From: Chitinivorax sp. B | Lineage (GTDB): Bacteria > Pseudomonadota > Gammaproteobacteria > Burkholderiales > SCOH01 | DNA: 42,380 nt | Assembly: GCF_005503445.1 (NCBI RefSeq) | Contig: NZ_SCOH01000011.1 | Coordinates: 98,085-140,464 of the forward strand | Direction: 5' to 3' | Shown here: piece after piece, positions 18,820-26,270 of the stretch | How the letters are laid out: each line of letters starts with the position of its first letter | Position numbering within the stretch: the first letter of the stretch is position 1 | The notes under the pieces: generated by a model | What the model saw: the letters and a program-made list of their open reading frames with translations, nothing else | Database searches by the model: none | Told to the model about the DNA's origin: nothing | Made by a program: the position numbers and the translations under genes

Positions 18820-19869
18820 ATGGCAAAACAGATGTTTTGGCTCGCTACCGCATTGGTGATTTCCACCAGCGCCAGTGCCGCCCCTGTCGGTATGGTTACC
18901 TTTCTTGAAGGCGACAGCCTGCTTACCCGTGGCGTGACACGCTTCAAGCTGCCTGAGGGTACTCGGCTCGAACCAACCGACATTGTTGAAGTGTCAGGCA
19001 AAGGTTTTCTGCAAATTGAGTTGAGCAATGGTGCCATCCTGCTTCTGGCGCCACAGACACGTGCCATGCTGCAACCCAATGCCAAGAGCACAATCATGGA
19101 AGTCTTTGTGCTGAGCGGTGCCATCAAGGTCAAAACCGGTACAGCACCAGTACGCCTGACCACCCCGGCGTTCGAGTTGCCCTTGAACAATGCGACAGGT
19201 GTAGCGAATGTGGGCACCAACACAGGGCTATTCATGGAACGCGGGAGCAGCCGACTGGAAGAATCACTGGGCGACCAACTGGCTGCGCCAGTTGCGCTTG
19301 CTGTCAACGCCTATTGGAGCCGTACTGCGCAGACAAAGAGCCAGATCGCCGCCCGCCCCACGCCGGCCTTTGTCAGCTCGCTACCACCAGTTTTTCTGGA
19401 TGATCCCGCATCGCGACTGGCAAAGTTCACCAATACAAAGGTCAATCTAAACAAGGCACCTGACTTCAACTATGCTGATGTCGAACCCTGGCTGATGACC
19501 AGTCCCGTCATCCGCAAGGTATTGGTCAGCCTGTGGAAACCCAAGCTGAGCGACCCAGCCTTCAAGGCTGCCATGCTGGCCAACCAAGCTCAATTACCTG
19601 AGTGGGAGAGACTATTGGCGCCGCCCAAACCCGCCATGTCCTCCAAGGCAGCCAGTGAGATGCATTCACCGCCATCAACTGTCATCAGCAACCAGACAAA
19701 GCCAGCCAATCCAGCAGGCCCGGTAACACCTACAACAACCCACCCTCCCAAGCCGGTGCCTGCACAGCCCAACCCAACAGCAACCGCCAAACCGGGCAGC
19801 ACCCAGCCAGCCACTCAGCCCATGATTCAGGATGAGGGCCACGGTCAGCAGCGCCGTAAGCCATACTGA
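18820..19869 (+). CDS. Secreted FecR-like domain protein
   Basis: A 349-residue protein with a clear signal peptide (MAKQMFWLATALVISTSASA, cleavage before APVG) and a FecR-like beta domain at about 25-130 (VTFLEGDSLLTRG, GTRLEPTDIVEVSGKGFLQI, LELSN-type strand GAILLLAP). The C-terminal about 100 residues are rich in Pro, Thr and Ala, as in a wall- or periplasm-spanning tether. FecR domains sense envelope signals, but there is no membrane anchor or anti-sigma part, so this is not a classical FecR. The ATG at 18820 has GGAG six bases upstream. It is followed at 201 bp by a heme sensor and then a kinase, suggesting a shared signalling path. Confidence 0.85.
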   Translation: MAKQMFWLATALVISTSASAAPVGMVTFLEGDSLLTRGVTRFKLPEGTRLEPTDIVEVSGKGFLQIELSNGAILLLAPQTRAMLQPNAKSTIMEVFVLSGAIKVKTGTAPVRLTTPAFELPLNNATGVANVGTNTGLFMERGSSRLEESLGDQLAAPVALAVNAYWSRTAQTKSQIAARPTPAFVSSLPPVFLDDPASRLAKFTNTKVNLNKAPDFNYADVEPWLMTSPVIRKVLVSLWKPKLSDPAFKAAMLANQAQLPEWERLLAPPKPAMSSKAASEMHSPPSTVISNQTKPANPAGPVTPTTTHPPKPVPAQPNPTATAKPGSTQPATQPMIQDEGHGQQRRKPY

Positions 19870-20070
19870 CCCATATGATGCAATTCATGACAGCAATTGG
19901 CGATCAGCACGACCAATACCGAAAGCAACCCGACGCTCATGGTCACCAACACATTCCGTCACAGGTAGATCGAGCGGTCCGGAGTCCTGTGATGGCCGGA
20001 CTTGCCCTTTTCATTCAACTTTCAAGCAGGGCCACGCAGCCCTGATCGACGACTCTGGAGATCTCTTGGC

Positions 20071-20943
20071 ATGAAACTCATCGTCAAATTCAATCTGATG
20101 TTCATCGGCATGTTTCTGCTGGGGCTGAGCGTAGCCGGCTCGATTTCCTATTCTTTGCTTCAGAAGAATGCCCGGGAAGAGATCCTGCAAAACGCACGTA
20201 TCATGATGCAATCCACGCTGGCTACCCGCAGTTATACCTCGACCCAGATTGCACCGCTGTTGCAAACACAGATGAAATATACGTTCCTGCCGCAGACTGT
20301 TTCCGCCTATGCTGCCACCGAAACCTTCAATTTCCTGCGTAATGCCTATCCTGAATTTACCTATAAGGAAGCGACGCTGAATCCGACCAACCCTCGTGAC
20401 CGGGCTACCGACTGGGAAGCCGACATTGTCAATCAGTTCCGCAACAACGAAAACGTGAAAGAAGTCATCGGCGAACGTGAAACACCAACTGGGCGTGCCC
20501 TCTATCTGGCACAACCGCTACGCATTCCAAGCGAGGCCTGTTTGCAATGCCATAGTACGGTGGATGCCGCACCACCCACGATGGTCGAAAAATATGGCAA
20601 TGCAAATGGCTTTGGCTGGAAACTTCACGAAATTGTCGGTGCCCAAGTGGTGACGGTCCCCAGCGATGTCCCATTGCAACGTGCCAACCAAGCCTTTCAG
20701 ATGTTCATGCTGTCGCTCACCGGGGTGTTTCTGTTCATCTTCGTCGTGCTGAACCTGATGCTGTACAAAATGGTGATCCGCCCGGTCACGCGGCTGTCCA
20801 AACTGGCGGACGAAGTCAGCCTGGGCAATCTGGATGCACCGGAGTTCCCGGCCAAGGGCAAAGACGAAATTGGTGCATTGGGTGCTTCGTTTGACCGTAT
20901 GCGCAAGAGCCTGGTCAAAGCGCTTAACCTGCTGGAAGAATAA
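20071..20943 (+). CDS. Membrane sensor with DUF3365 c-type heme domain and HAMP
   Basis: A 290-residue protein with a membrane span at about 8-28, a periplasmic DUF3365 (Tll0287-like) domain containing the heme-attachment motif CLQCH (157-161), a second span at about 213-235, and a HAMP domain (236-285) ending at residue 290. There is no output domain, so the signal presumably passes to a partner. ETFNFLRNAYPEFTYKEATLNP is typical of DUF3365 domains. The ATG at 20071 has GGAG upstream, and a start 23 codons earlier would precede the span without a site. The next gene, 59 bp downstream, encodes a soluble Ser/Thr kinase, the obvious candidate partner. Confidence 0.9.
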   Translation: MKLIVKFNLMFIGMFLLGLSVAGSISYSLLQKNAREEILQNARIMMQSTLATRSYTSTQIAPLLQTQMKYTFLPQTVSAYAATETFNFLRNAYPEFTYKEATLNPTNPRDRATDWEADIVNQFRNNENVKEVIGERETPTGRALYLAQPLRIPSEACLQCHSTVDAAPPTMVEKYGNANGFGWKLHEIVGAQVVTVPSDVPLQRANQAFQMFMLSLTGVFLFIFVVLNLMLYKMVIRPVTRLSKLADEVSLGNLDAPEFPAKGKDEIGALGASFDRMRKSLVKALNLLEE

Positions 20944-21002
20944 CTCCTGCGTGGCGGCCATGCCGCCATGCCAGACCAACCAATACTGAGTAAGGCGACT
21001 GA

Positions 21003-22403
21003 ATGAGTAGCAATCTCCCCTCGCATCTTGGCAAATATGCCGTCACCGGCTTGTTGGGCAAGGGCGCAATGGGTGTGGTATACAAGGCACAAGACCCGCA
21101 CATCAAACGTACAGTAGCAATCAAGACCGTACGGCGAGAGCTGATCGATGCCGACCATGAATCCCATCTGGTTGCCCGATTCAAGAACGAGGCGCAAGCA
21201 GCCGGTGGCCTCTCGCACCCTGGCATTGTCTCGATCTATGAATACGGCGAAGAAGATGATCTCGCCTACATCGTGATGGAATATGTCTCTGGCAGCGCGC
21301 TGGATGTGTATTTCAAGCAAAGCATCCGCTTTGCCCCGGTCGATGTGGTCAGTATCATGGCGCAATTGCTGGATGCACTGGGCTATGCGCATGAGCAAGG
21401 TGTCGTCCATCGTGACATCAAGCCTGCCAATATCATCATCATGACCAATGGCAAACTCAAGGTCGCCGACTTTGGGATCGCCCGTATTGCCGACTCGGAA
21501 TTGACTCAGGTCGGCATGGTGATGGGTACACCCAGTTATATCGCACCCGAACAGTATCTTGGCAAAGGCAAGGTGGACCAGCGGGCCGACCTGTTCTCGG
21601 TTGGCGTCGTGTTCTACCAGCTGCTGACAGGGGAAAAACCATTTGCCGGAGCCAGCGAAGCCGTCATTTACAAGGTATGCCACGAGCAACCAGCCCTGCC
21701 CTCAGTTGCAGCGCCAGACCGGTCTGTCAGCCACTTTGACGCGGTCGTGATGAAGGCCCTTGCCAAACTGCCGGAAGACCGCTTCCAGAGTGCGCGCGAG
21801 TTTTACGATGCCATCCTGCAGGCCCACCGGGCACCCGCCATGGTGGCCTTGTCGGAAGAGACCATCATCCATCGCCCAACCCAGGCTGCATCCTTCCCTG
21901 CGGTCGAACCGACCAGCCTCAGCAGCCAAGCGACGCCGATCAGCGGCACCAGCCTGGCACCAACTCACTGGGATGCAACAGTACTCAAGGAAGTGGAAGA
22001 ACGACTGGCCCGCATCATGGGGCCATTTGCCAAAATCATGGTGCGCAAGGCAGCCAAAGTCACCCAGTCTGTTGATGAGCTGTATAACTTGCTGGCACAG
22101 GAAATCGAACAAGCCGCCGATCGTACCGAATTTCTCAGCACCAGAACCTCACTCAGTCTGGGTGGAACGCAAACAGGAAGCGGCACGCAATTGACTCGCG
22201 GTACGACCGCCATCACGCAGGAAGCCATCGACAATGCAACCCGTATGCTGGCTCCTTATATTGGCCCCATTGCCAAGGTGCTCGCCAAAAAGTCAGCCAG
22301 TAAAGTGACCAGCGTACAGGCTTTTTATACCCTCCTGGCCGAGAACATCACCGACCCGCAAGAGCGACAACGGTTTTTGAAGGAGGCTGGCATCAATAGC
22401 TGA
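21003..22403 (+). CDS. Soluble Ser/Thr protein kinase with two C-terminal repeats
   Basis: Hanks-type kinase of 466 residues with all catalytic motifs: glycine loop GKGAMG (19-24), VAIK with Lys41, HRDIKPAN (137-144), DFGIA (157-161) and GTPSYIAPEQ (175-184). There is no membrane span. Residues 327-378 and 408-459 are two ungapped copies of a 52-residue helical repeat sharing GP-AK and LLA patterns. Kinases encoded with FHA T6SS clusters phosphorylate Fha; PpkA is usually membrane-bound, so here the membrane signal probably comes from the adjacent HAMP protein. AAGG precedes the ATG. It is the third gene of the FecR/heme sensor/kinase operon. Confidence 0.93.
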   Translation: MSSNLPSHLGKYAVTGLLGKGAMGVVYKAQDPHIKRTVAIKTVRRELIDADHESHLVARFKNEAQAAGGLSHPGIVSIYEYGEEDDLAYIVMEYVSGSALDVYFKQSIRFAPVDVVSIMAQLLDALGYAHEQGVVHRDIKPANIIIMTNGKLKVADFGIARIADSELTQVGMVMGTPSYIAPEQYLGKGKVDQRADLFSVGVVFYQLLTGEKPFAGASEAVIYKVCHEQPALPSVAAPDRSVSHFDAVVMKALAKLPEDRFQSAREFYDAILQAHRAPAMVALSEETIIHRPTQAASFPAVEPTSLSSQATPISGTSLAPTHWDATVLKEVEERLARIMGPFAKIMVRKAAKVTQSVDELYNLLAQEIEQAADRTEFLSTRTSLSLGGTQTGSGTQLTRGTTAITQEAIDNATRMLAPYIGPIAKVLAKKSASKVTSVQAFYTLLAENITDPQERQRFLKEAGINS

Positions 22404-22452
22404 CCACAGGCAGGACACTGATAATATGATCCGCGCACACTGCCAACACCTA

Positions 22453-23313
22453 CTACATCAGCAGTAGCTTATCGCTGATTGCCATCCACCCGGCCGGTTC
22501 GTGTATGAAGCTCGCCACATCGTGCTGCCCGAATACCCGGGTCGCGCCACGGCGGATGAACAGTTCCTGTAGAATTCTCGTCGCTGGGCCCGACCCACTA
22601 CCACCGCTCAATCCCTTGATCAACGCTTGCTCCTGAAACGCACGCCAATGCAGGTCCATGGCAGTCATGACGCAAATGTTGGAAAACTTGGCTTTGATAC
22701 CCAGCTTGGCAGCACTGGCCAACAAACCTGCCGTAATCGAGACTGCCGTTGCACCACCAAATGGAATCGGTGATGCGATGGCAACAGCCAGCTGCCCGCC
22801 TCGCAAACCTGCCTTCATGCCTTTCATCTTGATGATTACATCCATCCAGCCGGAAATGGTCTGGCTTTGCTTGCTCGCGCTGGCAATGGCCTTGAACTTG
22901 ATCAGATGTGCCACAGTCGATCCGGTGGCATTACCATGCTGCAGCAAGGCACCCAAATCAACTTGCGATGCCATCGAAACGCCTGCGCCAACCCCTGCGA
23001 CCACACCACTTCCCACCCCCAACCAACCACGTTTTTTCAAGTAGGCGCGTGTGGCCAGCGATTCGCCCTCGTCATGCTGATTCCAGACAAACCAGGGGTT
23101 GGGCATGACATCCCCACCCTTACGCAACATGGCGGCGCCATAGATCGCCTGCAGATGGGAATTGACCGTACCGGCTATTGCCATTCCCGTCGTACCATCA
23201 ATGATGGTCGCCGCCGCATCCGCAACGGCCCAGATAATATCCGACTTTTCCAGACCGCCCTGAGTCGCCTGTTTGATCTGATTCCGGACACCTTCATAGT
23301 ATGCATCGGCCAT
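22453..23313 (-). CDS. Unrecognised glycine-rich hydrophobic protein in the cargo island
   Basis: I do not recognise this 286-residue protein. It has two long hydrophobic Gly/Ala-rich stretches, at about 98-116 (GVGSGVVAGVGAGVSMAS) and 170-205 (LAVAIASPIPFGGATAVSI), and no signal peptide. Such segments are common in proteins that insert into a target membrane after injection, and in some T6SS chaperone or immunity partners. The ATG at 23313 has an AGAGGTGGA ribosome site. It is convergent with the kinase gene (50-bp gap) and divergent from the C58-like peptidase gene. A T6SS cargo role is suggested by position only. Confidence 0.75.
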   Translation of the reverse strand: MADAYYEGVRNQIKQATQGGLEKSDIIWAVADAAATIIDGTTGMAIAGTVNSHLQAIYGAAMLRKGGDVMPNPWFVWNQHDEGESLATRAYLKKRGWLGVGSGVVAGVGAGVSMASQVDLGALLQHGNATGSTVAHLIKFKAIASASKQSQTISGWMDVIIKMKGMKAGLRGGQLAVAIASPIPFGGATAVSITAGLLASAAKLGIKAKFSNICVMTAMDLHWRAFQEQALIKGLSGGSGSGPATRILQELFIRRGATRVFGQHDVASFIHEPAGWMAISDKLLLM

Positions 23314-23778
23314 ATTCCACCTCTGAGTTCATCCTCACACAACAACTCATGGCCCGATAGCAAATCAACGCTGCCCAGCATCGCAAACAACGCCATCAAG
23401 AAAGACAATGTCACCCCTTGATTACCAACTCTGCTGTTGTAGCCATTTTTCGCTACAGGAAATTCAGAACCGGATGGGCATCTGGCGATGACCCATTACA
23501 AGTTTCAGCCCGAGTACGGGCCATCGGTCATTTATTTCCTATATACGTATCAATATATGAACAACATCAACAGACTTTCAATCCGGATTTTTGCAATTCA
23601 AAAAGCCAATCAGATTTTCAGGATTCCACTCACTGCTCACCCAGCATCCCCATCAGCATTCCAATGCGTTGCGATATCCCAAACTAGCTCATGTCAGACA
23701 AAGCGCAGTAAGCTAAAGGGAACAATTTCCTGAACGCGAAATCCATAGACAGCTCCATTCAGATTACAGAGATCATCC
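23314..23778. other. Intergenic region upstream of the first C58-like gene
   Basis: A 465-bp, visibly AT-richer stretch between divergent genes. Short open frames in it lack ribosome sites and look like chance. I see no RNA gene or strong repeat. It probably holds separate promoters for the two flanking genes. Confidence 0.45.
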
Positions 23779-24411
23779 ATGCCCAATGAAATGCAAGATG
23801 CCGCACGCGCCAGCGGCTGCAACTACATCGCCGAATTCAAACAAGGCCTGCTACTGCCCAAACATCCGGCCCTGACTGCGGCCATCGACAATCCCAGCGG
23901 TATCTGCTGGGGATTAGCCTTTGTCTGGATGGAGTACAAAACCAAAAAATCCCATGAACGATTCTTTGTGGATATTGAACAAGTTGGCGAAAAGGCCACG
24001 CTACTGAAAGCTGCAGGCCTTTATCGCATCGTACAGATGAAGGCCGACAAGCTGGAACGCGCCGCAGCCACTTGTGGGCTGAGTCCAGCCAAAGACGACG
24101 ATGGCGAAATCAAAGGAAAGCATTCATTACGTGTATCAGACGAAGACGACATGCGCACACTGGCTAAATGGCTAAGTGCATCCATGGGTACTCGATATTT
24201 CTTGATCGAAACCAGCGGTCACGCCATGGCGGCATGCGGCAGCAAAACCGGTGCGCTTGAATTCTTCGACCCGAACTTTGGGGTGGTCAGTTGCTGGTCA
24301 AGCAATACCATGGCGGCTTTTTTTAGTGTCTTCTTCAACCACCAGCGGATCAAGGACAACTACTGGAAACGAATACCCCGGGATTTGACCGTGCATAAAC
24401 TCAAAAGCTAA
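23779..24411 (+). CDS. YopT/C58-like cysteine peptidase, candidate T6SS effector
   Basis: A 210-residue protein with the papain-like triad pattern of peptidase family C58 (YopT, HopN): Cys43 in GICWGLAFVW, His148 in ETSGHAMAAC, and Asp164 in FFDPNFGV. The spacing and the DPNxG motif after the aspartate match the family. No signal peptide is present, which fits an injected effector. Family members cleave host proteins (YopT releases Rho GTPases), but the target here is unknown. The start at 23779 is preceded by AGAGAT; an ATG four codons later is possible. It is convergent with a second, divergent C58-like gene, and a strong terminator follows. Confidence 0.8.
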   Translation: MPNEMQDAARASGCNYIAEFKQGLLLPKHPALTAAIDNPSGICWGLAFVWMEYKTKKSHERFFVDIEQVGEKATLLKAAGLYRIVQMKADKLERAAATCGLSPAKDDDGEIKGKHSLRVSDEDDMRTLAKWLSASMGTRYFLIETSGHAMAACGSKTGALEFFDPNFGVVSCWSSNTMAAFFSVFFNHQRIKDNYWKRIPRDLTVHKLKS

Positions 24412-24516
24412 CACGGTACAACGAAGGTATTCACTTAACATCAGGGCAGGACCGAACTTGCCAACACCATTCATAATCACGGCCTTGGTATGTACGGTGT
24501 ATGAGTTTCGTGCAAG

Positions 24517-24548
24517 AAGCGTACTTTTGACTGTAAAAGTACGCTTTT
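24517..24548 (+). terminator. Intrinsic terminator after the C58-like gene
   Basis: A perfect 12-bp stem (AAGCGTACTTTT / AAAAGTACGCTT) with a 6-base loop, followed by two more T residues, lies 106 bp after the stop at 24411. This is the clearest intrinsic terminator in the cargo island and reads in the plus direction. Confidence 0.75.
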
Positions 24549-24622
24549 GGAATCAATCAGGGTTTCAGACGCTTTCCGCCGTCCTGGCAATACATCATCG
24601 GCTTACCCCCATTACATCTGAA

Positions 24623-24663
24623 TGTTTGATCCCGCCCTGGGTAACTCATGACGGGATCAAACA
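24623..24663. repeat. Second hairpin, end of the minus-strand C58-like unit
   Basis: A perfect 12-bp inverted repeat (TGTTTGATCCCG / CGGGATCAAACA) with a 17-base loop, followed at 24665-24676 by the palindrome GATGCCGGCATC. It lies just beyond the stop of the minus-strand gene at 24690, so it probably stabilises or ends that transcript. It has no T-run. Confidence 0.5.
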
Positions 24664-24689
24664 AGATGCCGGCATCATTGCCGGTCGGT

Positions 24690-25316
24690 TTATTTATTCT
24701 CTTTCAAATAAAACATCCGATGGTAGAGAATATTTCCTGCATAAGTCTGCTTCAGCTTATTGATCCAATAGTTCAGCTCGATCTTATCAATCAGATATTC
24801 ACCAAAATTCGGATCATAAGCACTGATCTTGTCAGATACCGGCGACACTTTTCCTTTGCTGGCATGCAGTGGCCTGAAGAAGGCAATGGAATGGCAGCCA
24901 TTGGCGGCACCTAGAATTCCGCCGGGGAAATCAAAGCTATAAACCATGGCAGACCAATCCGGGCTCAACAAGGTGTCTTTCAGTTGGGTCTGATCATATC
25001 CGCCATATGGAATGACATAGTCCTTCCGGACCAACCCTCGAATTGCAACGCAAAGGTCATCCGCTGTCTTCCAATCCCGATTTTGTTCGCTGAAGGCATC
25101 GGTGAACACCTTTTGCAGGACGGGGCTTGCACCACCACGGTTGGCGGCCAATGTAGCCATGCGGGTATCAGCATGGGCAGGGTCACTGTCCTGCAACATC
25201 AATCCACACCAATGAATGGCGAAATTGTGACAAGCACCCGCTGTTGCCGCCGCGTTGGCGCGGCCATTCATCACATTGACCTGCTCGAATTGCGAAATCA
25301 AACAATGTTGCGTCAT
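24690..25316 (-). CDS. Second papain-like C58-type protein, candidate effector
   Basis: A 208-residue protein with a triad like its neighbour's: Cys29 in GACHNFAIHW, His142 in GCHSIAFF, and Asp168 in AYDPNFGEY. Outside these blocks I see little similarity to the first C58-like protein, so the two are distant relatives, not a recent duplication. The ATG at 25316 has GGAAAAG upstream at proper spacing; an in-frame GTG two codons earlier is less likely. No signal peptide or membrane span is visible. Convergent arrangement with the first C58 gene puts the pair at the centre of the cargo island. It could be an effector, or an inactive decoy if the fold is not catalytic. Confidence 0.75.
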   Translation of the reverse strand: MTQHCLISQFEQVNVMNGRANAAATAGACHNFAIHWCGLMLQDSDPAHADTRMATLAANRGGASPVLQKVFTDAFSEQNRDWKTADDLCVAIRGLVRKDYVIPYGGYDQTQLKDTLLSPDWSAMVYSFDFPGGILGAANGCHSIAFFRPLHASKGKVSPVSDKISAYDPNFGEYLIDKIELNYWINKLKQTYAGNILYHRMFYLKENK

Positions 25317-25432
25317 GATCACTTTTCCAAGGTAAATTCTGAATTACGTCGATTCATTGACTCATTCGAAACATCTATTGCACACATCATCAAGAAACCC
25401 AAATCCTGCGCGTCAGGCACACCTCATCAGCA

Positions 25433-26020
25433 TCAATCCGATACACGTACCCCGGTAAAACGATGAAATAATGACTTGGCAGCTACTTTCAACTGTCCTC
25501 TAACGTTGGCAGCATGATGCTGCGGCCCGTATCGACCCGAGTTGTAATTGATATACCAGCCTTTGCTACTGTAAAAGTGTTTTCGTCCATAATGCAGTTC
25601 GCCACCAATCACGCCCGTATAATTTTGCTGAACAAAATCTGGCGTGGTCACAATACCGCCACCACGGATCTCGCAAGCCAAAGTCGGGTGCCCAAGCAAC
25701 ACCAGGCGATTGAGCTCTTCGTCAGAAAGACGCTCGACATAGTCGCCCCCCACGAATCGGCGGAGAAATGCCTTCATGGTCTCTGCCTGTGTTGCTTCAA
25801 TCCCTAGAATCAATCTGGCTGGCACACCGGCTTCTTCCTTCACCAACCAATTCACAACGATGCCTCGGATATCGAACCAGTGGGGATCCAATACCAGCCG
25901 TTCCACAGAAAGATCAATCCAGAACGGGTTATAGACGGTTCCTTGCTCTGTCGCCTTGATACGTGGCGGGCTGTGGCTCAAACCAGACTGGGACCACCCC
26001 ATCGCAAACGATTCTGGCAT
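25433..26020 (-). CDS. Unrecognised 195-residue cargo-island protein
   Basis: I do not recognise a family. The start ATG at 26020 has an excellent AAGGAG site. Features visible are an N-terminal half of mixed character (PFWIDLSVERLVLDPHWFD), a charged helical middle (KAFLRRFVGGDYVERLSDEE), and a C-terminal stretch with GGELHYGRKHFYSSKGWYI and YNSGRYGP. Short GxLxxIxNxSGHYxP-like segments of this type occur near the ends of several secreted toxin-like proteins, but I cannot claim homology. It lies 116 bp upstream of the second C58-like gene on the same strand, so the two may be co-transcribed. Confidence 0.72.
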   Translation of the reverse strand: MPESFAMGWSQSGLSHSPPRIKATEQGTVYNPFWIDLSVERLVLDPHWFDIRGIVVNWLVKEEAGVPARLILGIEATQAETMKAFLRRFVGGDYVERLSDEELNRLVLLGHPTLACEIRGGGIVTTPDFVQQNYTGVIGGELHYGRKHFYSSKGWYINYNSGRYGPQHHAANVRGQLKVAAKSLFHRFTGVRVSD

Positions 26021-26270
26021 CTTTCAACTCCTTATAAAATCAAACGATCAACCTAACTCACCACCGATGCCTGGAGGAGACAAAGGGTTATGAGCCCCCT
26101 CCACCCACCAAGCATTCAACCACCTTATACCCATGCAATCATGATGTTGCTGTGGACTGCGCCAGTACGATGTTCAGCCGGCTTCGCCATTACCGTTTGA
26201 TTTCAGGCAGCAATATGGTCGCCCACATGACACTACTGATCGCCGTACTGAGTTCGCGATGTGCCCCTCC

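Noticed and set aside
20697-21689. Long minus-strand frame of 330 codons opposite the heme sensor and the kinase
   Set aside because: It spans two well-supported plus-strand genes and their gap, and shows no domain or ribosome site.
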